A stretch of DNA of 64,000 nt from Prorocentrum cordatum (GCA_963575745.1 CAUYUJ010015949.1:769510-833509); one strand, 5' to 3'. Positions 27,640 through 38,460 are shown, counted from the stretch's first letter. Program-made: numbers and translations. Notes: generated by a model not told the origin, from the letters alone.

Positions 27640-28499
27640 GGGGCGCCCAGCAGAAACGGCGAAAATTGCGCGTGAGGCCTCGGATGGCCAAGGGGGCAAA
27701 CATGATCGCCCGAGGTCGGCCAGCCGTGGTCGGAAGAACGAATATGTGGTGTGTCCTCATTGCCCTCGTTCTTGGGTCTTTGTGCACAAAGCAGGCAAGA
27801 CGGGGTGGGAGGGTTGCCGAGAGTGCGGGCGCCTGTGAAAAGATCCAGCCCGTGCGCTCGTCGCCTTCGACCTGTGGGAGGAGGACGGCGGCAGCCTGCC
27901 GTTACGCTCCTGCCTCAAGGGAAGCGAATCGACCCGAGACCCGATCTTGGAGGTTTTGCTGCCCAAGCTCAGCAAGGCCAAGTCAGACGGCGACCAGGAG
28001 ACCCAGGACAAGCTCTTGGCTGTCTGCCCGTCCCTGGCGATTGAGTGGAAGCCGCCGCCCGAGGCCACGCCTGAGGAGCGCTTGGCTCCGGCAGACGACG
28101 AAGAATTCCCAGAGTTGGGGACAGATGAGTTGGCATCCCTCGACGAGACCACACGCAAGCAGTATGAAGACGCATCGACAGCTCACCAAAAAAACTCGCA
28201 CCGCGCTCAAGTCAGCCACAGACGCGGGCAAGGCGGCGCGAGAGGCAGCTGAACGATTGCGCTCGGCACACCAATCTATCAAGCGCCGGCGAGGGCAACG
28301 TGGTCAGGCTCAGCTGACACAGCCAAGGACTAGGCGCAGGAGACCACCAACCCAGCGTCGGTGGACTTTACCAATGCGGCCGAGGTGGACCAGTACATCT
28401 CGCACACGGCGGCGTTGCGTGCCAGGGCCAAGGGCGTCGCCAGCAGCAGCGCAACATTTTCCTGACAGCCCCGACTCGTCGCAGAAGCAGTCAAGACCT

Positions 28500-29255
28500 A
28501 CATGGATGAAGAGTGGCCATGTGGACGTGCTGTTCGCATATGCCACGCACTACGGGGAGAAGGTGCGATACTGCGTGGAGCACTGCAGTTTTGACATGGT
28601 TGGCCTGGCGGAGCACCACCTGCCACCCAAGGCCGCCAAGCAGGAGGCCAAGAAACTGCGATTCAAGGGGTGGCAATCGCAGTTCACATGGACGCCAGCT
28701 ACACCGACGAAGAGGAGTACGTCTGGTACTCACGGGGGGGCGTGCTGGCTTGCCAGAGCAGGCCACGTCACGTCCGCACACCTGCCCGACAGCACGGGGC
28801 AAAGCGTATCCCAGAAAGAACTGCGAGACATCTCGATCATCCCTTGGCGTCTGAAAGGGTCGACGCTGGCGCTGATCTCGGTGTACCTGGATTGCAGCGT
28901 GGGGCTGGATTCTCCAGCCCATGCATCCAAGATGGTGCAGTTGACCCGTGTGGTGAAGTCTTTGGGCGTACCATGGATTGCATTGGGTGACTGGCATAAC
29001 ACACCGACGGAGATGCAGAACTCACCGTGGTTGAAAGCCTTGCGAGGAGACCTGCTGGTTCCCAGCGACTGCACCGTCACCTGCACGGCGGGCAAGGGCA
29101 GGCTCATTGATTACGGCATCGTTTCGAGAGACTTTCGACCGTTCGTGAAAGATTTCAAACCAGCGAGGGAGGCACATTGGAGCCCGCAGGCGGGGCATCA
29201 CGTGCGACTGCACTCTCGACCAGCGTCAAAGTGCAGATGCCAATCCAGCCAGTGA
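28500..29255 (+). pseudogene. LINE APE-type endonuclease domain
   Basis: GHVDVLFAYATHYGEKVRYC, FDMVGLAEHHLPP (metal-binding Glu), ISIIPWRLKGSTLALISVYL, PWIALGDWHNTP (Asp and Asn of the active site), LIDYGIVSRDF, and a final HHVRL. These are the expected strands of exonuclease-endonuclease-phosphatase family proteins. The frame is open across the whole domain, unlike the rest of the element. Confidence 0.88.
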
Positions 29256-29681
29256 AGATCGAGATCGCCACCCACGCGGTCCAGCGAGAAAAAAGGACTC
29301 AAGCGAGCCCAGCGAGACCGGGGGCGATATATCATACGGACGCAGTACAATGATGAGCAAGGCGCCGACGCAGCTGCGCCAGGTGACCTTCATCATGACG
29401 AGTTTACCCACCTCCTGGAGAGTACATACCCGACGAAGCAGAAGGATGCGGCCAGTGATGAACACTGGCTCTAGGCGTTGGCAGAGACTCGAGGGCTACC
29501 AGCTCAGGAGCCTGTTGATGAGGTGGCTGAATCAAGGGCGTACCGACTGTACCCCGAAGGAGCTTGCATATTGGCCAACCATGTTGGCGAGTAGACAGCT
29601 GCGGCAGAGAAGTCGCCGTGCCTCATGACGGACCCCAAGCCTTAGAGCACCGCGAGAAGGGGATGCAACCCCAAGTTCACG

Positions 29682-30221
29682 ATGCGGAAGGTCACAAATC
29701 AAGAGAAGATCGACCGATTTTTGGACGCGGCGCTGAGAGATAAGGCCAACGCGCGGGAGGCGCTGGCAGCCAAAATGCGAGAGCTGGCGATCCTCAAGGC
29801 CAGGCATGACGTCAACGTGAAGACAGTCGATGGCGCGATCAGATCTCTGAGCGAGCGAATTGCGAGACTTGACCAGGCTCAGGGGGGCAGCAATGACACG
29901 AACGCAGATAAGCATCCGAACGCCAGGGCGTTGCTCGATTTATCCAACTACTTGGATGGCAAACCGCGCCCCATGTTGCGACGCCCAGCGACAGCCGCAC
30001 CGTCGAAGAAGCGCAGCAACAAGAAGACCGAGGAGGGCGAGACAAAGGCGGCAGCATCAGCAGTGCGACCTTCGAATATGGACTGGGAGGGCGACCTTTT
30101 CGCACAGCTGGGCGCGGAAGCAGACGAGCCGCACGTTCTTCAACGGCAGCTCGAGGAGGAGGCGAGTCCAGCTACATCGTCGACGGCGCCAGCCCCAGCG
30201 CAGGATCAGCTACCGCACTAG
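29682..30221 (+). pseudogene. LINE inter-domain segment, coiled-coil-like
   Basis: 179 codons: EKIDRFLDAALRDKANAREA and AAKMRELAILKARHDVNVKT suggest helices; a Lys/Glu-rich linker and an acidic end (DWEGDLFAQLGAEADEP) follow. No family recognised; by position it sits between endonuclease and RT. Confidence 0.5.
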
Positions 30222-30414
30222 GCGAGATCTAGCGTCGGATCCAGGCCCGAGGCCACGCCGAGTCGCCACGACCCCCGTCAGAACGCCACCCAGGATGATC
30301 CCCAGGCTCCTGGCCAGGACCCGCAGCAGGACCCCATTGGTGGTCTGAGCGCGGCTGCTCCGGGGGGCGGACCTGCCCCATGGGCCAACGCCACCGCCGC
30401 CCTTGGAGTGCCTG

Positions 30415-30950
30415 CCGAGGATACGCAGAGAGCCCACTCTGAGTCTCAGCGAGGGCTCAACCAGTCTCCCCAGCGCGGCGAGGCGTTAGGCCACGGCGGA
30501 CATGCGAGGTTCGTGCCAGATGGGCCCCCCATGGCGAGGACTGTGGTAGATGAGCCCCTCGCGTCCGCCACCTCCTGCGACCAGAAGGCCAACGAGACGG
30601 AGTTGAGGACCGTGCCAGGTGGGCCCCTCAGCTACACCAGTCAGCAGCAGAACGAGGTGTCGGAGCAGGCCGAACTCATTGTCGACGATACGCAGAGAGC
30701 CCTTGCAGAGTCTCAGCGTGGGTCCAACCAGTCTCCCCAGCGCGGCGAGGGGTCAGGCCGCGGCGGACGTGCGAGGTTCGTGCCAGGTGGGCCCCCTCGC
30801 GGCGAGGACTGCGCTAGATGACCCCCTCGCGTCCGCAACCCCCCGTGACCAGAAGGCCAAAGAGACGGAGTAGAGGACTGTGCCTGGTGGGCCCCTCAAC
30901 TACACCAGCGAGCAGCAGAACGACTTGTCAGCGCAAGTCGAACTCACTGC
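30415..30950 (+). repeat. 267-bp in-frame tandem duplication in the LINE linker
   Basis: Two diverged copies, offset 267 bases (89 codons; GTCTCCCCAGCGCGGCGAGG begins at 30464 and 30731). Both encode ESQRGxNQSPQRGE...ARFVPxGPP and GPLxYTSxQQN. The second copy has an in-frame stop near 30871. Confidence 0.85.
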
Positions 30951-30999
30951 CGAGATCTATCAGAGGGCCGCTTGCCCCGTCGCCCTGGCGCGGCGCGAC

Positions 31000-32170
31000 A
31001 CTGGTGCTAGGGTCCGATCGTGGGCCAAAAAGGCGTCAGACAACTCGATGACAGGAGCACATCGGCACCTGAGCTCTGAAGAACAGGTCGACACCAGCGA
31101 CGGCTGCCTGGACCCCGACACGATGAAGCGGGAGATGGGCCCGCAGCGTGGTACCCAGCTGCGACGGCGACAATGGGAGCGACGCTGGACAGTGCACAGG
31201 GAGTTTGCCAGGGTGGAGCTCCCACAGGCCATGAGCGACCTGAAAGCCAAGGTCAAGGACGACCTCGTCGAGCGGCCGTGCCTGACGATGGAGACCTTGG
31301 AGATGGCGTCGAGCAGCCTCCAGGCAGGCACGGGGCTAGGCGCTGACCAGTGGGCGCCCGACCAACTCCGCGCACTCTGCCCGACGTGCAAGGAGCCCTT
31401 CCTCCTCGTACTGAACACGTGCGAGCGGCAGCTGACCTGGCCGCGCCAGATCACGCAGATGCGGTACGCGTTGCCCCCGAAAGGAGAAAAACAGATAGTG
31501 GGGGAAGAGCGGCCTATAGGGCTGACGTCGATGCCGATGCGGGTATGGGGGGAAATGACGAAAAACAGGTTGGCGGAATGGTGCGACCGAAAAGCGGCGT
31601 TCTGGGGTGTTGCGGTGAGAAGGGGCCCGGCGTTGCAGCCAGCGTTGCTCACAGTGGCCCTGGACGAAATCCGAGCCAATCTAGATGAAGCTAGCCAAGC
31701 TACGTTCTTCCAGGACTTAGAGAAGTTCCACGATCTGTTAGATTAGCTGCACGAGCCTCAGAAGTAGAGTACCCCCCAGTCGAGCTGTACATGTGCATCA
31801 TGTCATACCTGCGCCCTCGACTCGCCAAGGCCAATATGATCTTCAGTGACTTGATCATCCCAGGTAACGGCATGGCCCCTGGCTGTGGCAAAGCCAACCA
31901 TGGAGCTCGAGCCCTACTCTACCATGTACTAAAGGAAGTACACCTTGCTGTGCCGATAGCGAGATTCAGGCAGTTCGTAGATGGCATTACGGTGCGAGTC
32001 GAGGGGCCCGACGACGCGGTAGGATCAGCGGTGTCGAGAGCAGCGAGCGCTTTGGTTGGAGGCTGTCTCAAAGCGAGCTTCACGATCTCAAACAAGTCCA
32101 CCATCCTGGCCCAGAACCCCAGGACGCCCATGAGGTCGAGAGGCCCCTGGCAGAGCTCAACAGAACCATA
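31000..32170 (+). pseudogene. LINE reverse transcriptase, inactive
   Basis: MRYALPPKGEKQIVGEERPI + GLTSMPMRVW, RGPALQPALLTVALDEIRAN and FFQDLEKFHDLLD (first catalytic Asp kept) form the palm, then a TAG at 31744. In the next frame: PGNGMAPGCGKANHGARALL and FRQFVDGITVRVEGP. The normal (F/Y)xDD motif reads FVDG, so the second catalytic Asp is lost. Confidence 0.82.
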
Positions 32171-33119
32171 AAGAAAGGGAAGAGATGGAGGACCTGGGGA
32201 CCGACAACACCACGGGGCAACGTAGATCCAGGAAGCGGATTCGAAGCCGAGTAGGTTGGGCAAAATTCGGGCCGATGCACGGCTACGGTCGTGCTCCTGA
32301 TGCATGAGGAGGGGGGCCCGTGGGCTGCGTGCGCGAAGCGCCAGGCCAAAGAGCGGCTGCGTTTCGGGGCCCACAACCCCCCCTCAGGCAGCAGGTTCGG
32401 CGGTGATGGTCGGCCAACTAAACCAGCCCGTTTAAAGCCCCATTCACGGTGGCGTGCAGTAACAGGGCCCATGGGGGCCATGCTGCTCACCCTTCGGTCC
32501 CTGGGATGGGGCGGGGTTGAACCTGATGTTCGGGGGGGCCCCTTCGGTTGCGAGTGGCGTTTCAACCCCAACTTGTTTGATGATGCCGAAGAAATACGTC
32601 GTGCTCGGGCCCAGCCTGTCACGCAGAAGTAGTGGAGGCAGGCCGCCCAGCACAGTGAAGGGACTTGCCTGGAGGACGGTGGTGACCTCGCCATGTCGCG
32701 TTTGAGTGCCAAGCGCATGCATAAAACAAAGACATGTTTCAGGTAGCGGGAGCCCTGGAGGGGATTGCACGTGCAACAATTTGGAACGGCGATCGCCAGC
32801 GGGGAGCTGGAAATCAGACCGAAGGCTTGCGTACTAAATCTGGCCTAGGGGGCCTTGATACCACCCGCCATAGAATCTATGAGCGCCCTTGTCTTGCCCA
32901 CACGGAGCGCCCCTGGATCTCCAGGGCCGCGCATTTGTGCGAGCGAGCGATTCGCGACCCCGATCGAGGGGTTAATGCTTCCTTGTGGCTGCGAGGGATC
33001 GTTCCCCCACGTTGGAACCCCATGCCCCCCCCGCCAGAGTGGCGGGACGTGATTGCCTGGCGCGTTAAAGCCGCCGACGCCCCGCCCCTTGCCATCCGCC
33101 CCAGCGGAGAGGCAATGCC

Positions 33120-33450
33120 AGGCCAGAGGCTCGAGGCGAGAGCTGGATGTTTGGATGGGTCTGGCACGTTGTCTGATCCGCGCGCGGCTCGTGTTGGCTG
33201 GGGAGTGTACCTCCAGATGGGGCCGCATGGGCCTCCTGCCCCTGAGGTCTCCGAGCCCTCCCCTCCCCTCCCAGAGTGGCACGGGGGAGTCGACGGCCGC
33301 CAGACCGCCCCCGCGGCAGAGCTGGCCGCCTTGCGGCGGTGTCCGCAGCTCACGACAGGGGAAAATGTGATATACACCGTGATAACCAGGCTGTGTTCGA
33401 CGGGTGGCACGGGGGCCGAGTTGATGACCCCTGCGGAGCGCTCAGGGTCT
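33120..33450 (+). pseudogene. LINE RNase H domain, frameshifted
   Basis: LDGSGTLSDPRAARVGWGVY (first Asp), TAPAAELAALR (Glu), then in the neighbouring frame HRDNQAVFDGWHGGR (next Asp). The frame changes near 33375. Confidence 0.75.
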
Positions 33451-34014
33451 GGCGGCAGAGAGTGAAAGCTGCAGCCGCAGCCCGACCAGGGGTTGTCACC
33501 CCCCGCAAGTGCGACTCCCATCTCGATGTTCAGCCCCGCCCCCGTTGCCCCCAGCCCCCTCTCGTCTCTCGCCGAGGCGTCCGCGACGCCTAGGGCTTTG
33601 ACCTCGCCGCTGACGGCCGCGCCCGCCTCCTCCGCCCCCCTTCTGGGCAAAGGCGTCGGCGAATTCATCCCCATCAAACCTCATCCAGCAGCGCCTGGCC
33701 GCGGTGGCAAGAGAGTACGCGGTGCAGGACCGCGACCAGCGCGCACGGACTCCCAAGGGGGGGGGGGGGGGCAGCTTCTAGGCGGGCTGTCGAGTTCGAG
33801 CGCGAGTCGGGTCACAACGCGGGGCGGCTGGCCAACGGGGCGTGGGTGCGTCGTCGGCGCCGCCTTGGGCCGCCTCCTGGGTCGTCTCTGCTCGATTGGC
33901 TCGGGCTCGAAAATAACCGCTGTAAAGGAGACCCCACCCAGCGGCATCTGAGCGAGAGTGATAATGTTGTTTTAGTCCCCCGCCCTGTGACCTCGGAGTT
34001 GAGAACAGCCAACA

Positions 34015-34300
34015 GGCACGTGCACCCCACCCATTGCGTGGCCATGCGCAACGGACAGGTTTGGTGTTGGAAGTGCGCTAGTCTGGGCACCGTGGTGAAT
34101 GGGGGGGAGACTCTTGCTCTTGGCAGAACCGCGCCGTGGTTGGACCACCCCCTCGGGAGATAATTACCTCCGTCGGTTGCGCAAGGGCCACCCCTCTAAG
34201 GGCAACACATGGCCCAATGAGAAGGGAGCGGGGCGCCTCCAAGTTGAGGCAGGCTCGGGCGTGATCAAGTCCTTTTTGAAACCCAAGTCTCGGATATAGA
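34015..34300 (+). pseudogene. LINE C-terminal finger and end
   Basis: HVHPTHCVAMRNGQVWCWKC has the His-x(3-4)-His...CWxC arrangement that I know from dinoflagellate LINE C-termini. In the next frame LRRLRKGHPSKGN follows and ends at 34299. Confidence 0.7.
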
Positions 34301-34385
34301 TGTCCACCGAGAGCCGCTTCCCGATGGGGGGGTGCAACTGTCCAGCTGTGGCCTCGCTGCTGAGTGGCACCCTTCAGCATTTTCC

Positions 34386-34494
34386 CAGCATTATCCTGCT
34401 CCTCCGCCTCCTCCTCCTCCTCCTCCTCCTCCTCCTCCTCCTCCTCCTCCTCCTCCTCCTCCTCCTCCTCCTCCTCCTCCTCCTCCTCCTCCCC
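34386..34494. repeat. CCT tract
   Basis: Pure CTC repeat behind the LINE end. Confidence 0.93.
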
Positions 34495-34642
34495 CTGGCG
34501 GGCCTTTTCAGACGGCGGCGGGGCTCCTCAGCCTCCCCCCGACCTTCTGAGAAGGCCCCCCCGTGGCTGCGGAGAGGGTTCCGAAGAGAAGTTCCTCGGA
34601 GGGCCGGCGGCCTCCCAGGCCCCCTGGGGACCCAGGCCTTCC

Positions 34643-34822
34643 AGATGGGGTCGTCGTGGACCGGGTCGGAGGATCGTGCCGCATCGCCGATGCATCGGCG
34701 ATGTGGCTCGGTGCGGATCCATCGCCGATGCATCGCCGACGTCGACGATGCATCGCCGGTGCATTCTCGATGCATCGCCGATGCGGCGCGACCCTCTGGC
34801 ACCATCTGTTTCGACCCCATCT
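34643..34822. mobile_element. MITE-like family G, copy 3
   Basis: AGATGGGGTCGTCGTGGACC and GGTCGGAGGATCGTGCCGCA at the left, TTTCGACCCCATCTGG at the right, with GATGCATCGCCGATGC repeats between. Confidence 0.75.
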
Positions 34823-35440
34823 GGGGGGCCTTCAGAGAGTGCCCGCCCCCTTTTGCCTTGCCCCCTTGGGGCGCGCCGCCGAAGGTGGCGGTGATGGCCG
34901 GGATCTCCGTTGCCGCGTTCTCGGCTTAGTGGCTCTTGGAAACGGCAGGGCCGCTTGAAAACGTTTACAGGTTTCTTGATGTTGAGAGCGACAACGATAA
35001 AATAACAGCTCGCTGAAGCAGCGGAACAAGCAGCAGGATTGAAACGAGAGCCGGAACCAGAAAGAAGACGGCGACGGACGAAAAAACTGCAAAACGAAAA
35101 CGGCCCCCGACAAATGCCTTGTCGTTTCCAAGAACCACTCAGGTTCTCGGCATTCGCTGCCGCCATCTGGGCCGTTCACCAGCGGCTGCTGTCGCACTTG
35201 TCGGGCGCGACAAGCAGCGAGAGTCAGGGCGAACGGCGCGGGGACGACTGGCTGCCTGTATTGTCGCCACGACGGTCGCCACGGCCGCTGGCGACATCGC
35301 CACGGCCGTTGGGGACATCGCCACGGCCGCTGGCGACATCCTGACGAGGGCGACGGGCGTTTCTTATGCAGATAACTAACATGTTCCTATCCCTAAGATG
35401 GGCAAGCCAAGGGCGGTATCAATATTCTTTACGCTTCGCG

Positions 35441-35600
35441 TATCCCCGCCAGCCCATCCAGAAACGACGCCCAGGCGAGTAGAGGTGATCATGGAAGCGG
35501 GGCAGCATACAGAGGAACAAGGGGCTGGGGAGGCCGTCGTACCCCAAGGGGGGGGGGATGGAGGAGGAGTCGGAGGCGGAAGAGGAGGAGGATGATGAGG
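35441..35600. repeat. Dispersed repeat N, copy 2
   Basis: Aligns with 8266-8440; here it directly precedes dispersed repeat H, so the two may be parts of one element. Confidence 0.6.
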
Positions 35601-35644
35601 GTGGGGAGGGAGGAATGAAGAGGGAGGAGGAGGAGGATAAGGGC

Positions 35645-36220
35645 GATCAGAAGAGTCAAAGGCCTCTTGAATGCCTCGCGGAGTCTCTTGGGATGTCTCT
35701 TGGGATACTCTTTGAGGTCTCTTGGGGCGTCTTGGGGGCCTCTTGGCGGTCCCGGGAGCTTCTTGGACCGTCTTGGGTGCCTCGTGGGAGCCTCTTGGGC
35801 CTCTTGGGGGCCTCTTGGGGGTATTTTGGGGGACTCTTGGAGGCCTCTTGGGGCCTCCTGGTCGCCTCTTGGGGCCACCTGGGCGCCTCTTGAGGCCCTC
35901 TTGGGGCGCTCTTGGGAGCCTTGGGAGCGCTCTTGGGGCCATCTTGGAGGTGATCGATCAAAGGAAGGGGGTCCCTCAATTAGCCTCCCCCCTCGGGAGC
36001 CTCCAAAATCGGCCAACACCCTAGTAAAACCAATGATTTTGGCTTCCTCGCCGAGGCCGTTGTGGACGCTCTAACTACTAGCGGCCCCCCCCGTCCAAGT
36101 CCAGGGGAGGGGGTTAGGGGGATGGGTAAACCCCTCACCGAAGGGGAAGAAGGAGGGGTGGAAGAGGAAATTCCCTAAACCACCAACGCCCAGAGGGCTG
36201 GTGGGATTAGGGATGCGCCC
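35645..36220. repeat. Dispersed repeat H, copy 2
   Basis: Series of CTCTTGGGG(G/C)CCTC motifs, then CTTGGAGGTGATCGATCAAA + GGAAGGG, CCAGGGGAGGGGGTTAGG and GAGGGCTGGTGGGATT, in the same order as 13505-14030. Confidence 0.75.
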
Positions 36221-36541
36221 TTCTGAATTAAGGGAATCCTTGAAACGGCACCGAGGTATTAAGGTGATGCCAAACATAGGGACAGGGATATGTTTCAAGA
36301 TGGTAAGGGATATGCCCCTTCCGGCGGGCTTCCAACCCAGACCACCTCGCGTCGTGACAGAATCGCGGCGCCAATTGTTTGCCATTTTCGGCCTCCCGGG
36401 AGCCCTGGCCAGACCCCGCGACCGTCAAAAAGCGACTCGTGAAAAAAGCCGGTCCCAGGGAATGGGTCGAAACGTCCGGGGGTCCACGTTGTGAACAAAT
36501 CACGATGTCGGGGGTCTGGGAAGGAGGCTTCTTCTTATAAT

Positions 36542-36724
36542 CGAAGAATAGACGGCATACATATAGATTGTCTGAGATGCGCGCTGATATCTTGGATCGG
36601 CGCCGGAGCCCCCTGGCAGCGCCAGGGGCGCTCCGCGCGCCCGGGGAGTGGGCTCAAGCGCCGATCCAAGAAATCAGCGCGGGCCTTTGAAATTATGTCT
36701 TTGTGTATTTGAGTTTTCTTCGAG
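36542..36724. mobile_element. Introner family C copy with no recognised host gene
   Basis: Arms GAAGAATAGACGGCATACAT ... GCGCGCTGATATCTTGGATC and GATCCAAGAAATCAGCGCGG ... TTGAGTTTTCTTCG are inverted copies around GCGCTCCGCGCGCC. If it is an intron, flanking exons should lie just before 36542 and after 36724, but I recognise neither. Confidence 0.78.
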
Positions 36725-37229
36725 CGGCGGCCCTGGAGAACGGACTCGCCGCCGAGGCCAGGCTGACGGTGCGAAGCCCGTCCAGCTTGCGTTGCAGGCG
36801 CATTGTTCTGCAGGTCGCCTTAGATCCGACGAAGGACCAAGTCCTCATCGGCCTCCAAGCTTTTGAATTCGTTGCTCTGTTCGTTGCTCTAGATTGCTTT
36901 CCTGCTGCTTGGAAGTGACGCGGCAGAGCGACAGCGGAGACACCGCACGTCTGTCCGCAGCCGCGTGGGCCGCAGGCAGAGAGGTCTGCGGCGCGCCCGT
37001 CTGTCGCCCGCAAATGTTTGGTGTGCACGTTTGCCCGTGCCGTACTGGCGGCAGGCCTGACCATTTCGTCGGCTTCGGAGCGCATTCCAAGAGAGAGTAT
37101 TTTATCTGGGTCGGCGAAAGCCTTCCACCAGAGGCAGCGATAGGAGGGGACAGGCGCAAGGGGGGGACGCATCGACCCCCAATCGCCCATTGATCGCCGA
37201 CAGGGGCCGATGGCACCAACCTGCCCAAG
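36725..37229. other. Unassigned sequence after the introner
   Basis: On the plus strand AALENGLAAEARLTVRSPSS, then LQVALDPTKDQVLIGLQAFE, is open and could be an exon behind the introner. I do not recognise it. Confidence 0.3.
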
Positions 37230-37320
37230 AACGTCCGGATTCACTATCAGGGGCCTATCACTACCGATCTATCGGCGATTCATGGCAAATTCAAGGTCGA
37301 TGTTTCCCCCCTATGCCAGT
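37230..37320. repeat. Dispersed repeat G', copy 1
   Basis: CGGATTCACTATCAGGGGCC, CCGATCTATCGGCGATTCAT, GGTCGATGTTTCCCCCC; matched at 54265-54350. Confidence 0.65.
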
Positions 37321-37782
37321 CCCCCCCGTATCGTTGCCCCTCGATGGGCGATGCGGGATCGATGCCCCATGACGTTGCCCCTGATGTAAAGCTGGCGGCT
37401 GGCTGCCCCACAAAGTTCGGGGAAACGTAAGACTCGAGTAAGCCGGAACTCGGGTTTGCCGACGTTTTTTGACGAGCGCGTCCTGGATTTAAACGATCTG
37501 TTCTTCGTGGGATGTTTGCTGCGGGAGTTCGCGTCAAATTTCAGATTGGGTCTCGTCATGTTCATGATGGCCTCGTCAGGCCGACCCGAGTCCCCCGTAC
37601 CCGAGTCTTGCGTCTCCCCGAAACGTTGACCCACAAGGGACGTGGCTGGCGCACACCCTTCCGCCCCTCCTGGCCACCGTTCGCGCGGCCACCCGCGAGG
37701 GTGGAAGCGCCCCCTGGAGCGTTCTAGGAAGGGCATCGCCTTCGGCACCCCTCGGCGGAGGCACAAGGCGTTAGAGTAAAAC

Positions 37783-37946
37783 GGTCCTCCCCCTCCTCCT
37801 CCTCCTCCTCCTCCTCCTCCTCCTCCTCCTCCTCCTCCTCCTCTCTCCTCGTCCTCCCCCCCCCCCCCCCCCCCCACCTCCGCCCCCCCCTCCTCCTCCT
37901 CCTCCTCCTCCTCCTCCTCCTCCTCCTCCTCCTCATCCTCCTCCTC
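37783..37946. repeat. CCT tract with C homopolymer
   Basis: CTC repeat interrupted by a C run of about 19 bases at 37856-37874. Confidence 0.93.
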
Positions 37947-38460
37947 GTGGTAAAGCGGCGTCTGGCGGAAGGCTGCGGAAGCCAGCGTGGGACGTCAACA
38001 TTTTGGCGTGGAGGGTGTCTGAGGTCGGCGAGCCGGGGCCGGGGTCCAGCCCCGGTGAGCACCCACAGGAGTTCCAGAGGTCCTGCGGTACGCTGGGGAG
38101 GGGCCTGCGAGGCCTTCCGACCAGAGTGATCTGCTCGCCGGAGCCCGGCCGAGATGCAGGACAAAGGCCGCGGCGGAAAAGCACAATCCGCTGGAGTTCC
38201 TGGGGAGTTTGGAGCGGAGTGTGGGTCGTGAGGTTACTGGTCTCGACGTGGTGTGCCTGTTCCCTCCAGAGGCCCGGATTGAGCAGAATCGCCTCTGGGG
38301 TCCACTGTTCATATTTGGGACCAGTGGACATCTCAATATCGTCTTCCGAGCCGCTGTGGCATAGCAATGGACATACGAGTAGCTGATTGAAGAGGAGTGT
38401 CAAAAAGGGTCGCGCCTCACTCGTGTTGCCGTCCCGCCGCAACCGTGCCCTCCTCCCCAC
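37933..38460 (-). CDS. Unassigned minus-strand frame
   Basis: 175 codons with mixed, gene-like composition (SEDDIEMSTGPKYEQWTPEA, LWREQAHHVETSNL). No family recognised, no splice context, and the C-terminus runs into the CCT tract. Could be chance. Confidence 0.22.
   Translation of the reverse strand: MGRRARLRRDGNTSEARPFLTLLFNQLLVCPLLCHSGSEDDIEMSTGPKYEQWTPEAILLNPGLWREQAHHVETSNLTTHTPLQTPQELQRIVLFRRGLCPASRPGSGEQITLVGRPRRPLPSVPQDLWNSCGCSPGLDPGPGSPTSDTLHAKMLTSHAGFRSLPPDAALPRGGG

Larger units (their letters stand above)
27640..34300 (+). pseudogene. Decayed APE-type LINE (non-LTR retrotransposon)
   Basis: Recognisable parts in order on one strand: zinc ribbon YVVCPHCPRSWVFVHKAG..CRECG (27749-27835), followed in frame by a TGA (27836-27838); APE endonuclease (28500-29255); a coiled-coil-like segment (29682-30221); a duplicated linker (30415-30950); reverse transcriptase (31000-32170); thumb and connection region (32290-33100); RNase H (33120-33450); and a C-terminal finger (34015-34100). 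At least three frame changes (including at an A7 run, 28188-28194), several stops and a mutated RT active site show that it is dead. The order matches LINE elements known from dinoflagellates. Confidence 0.85.
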
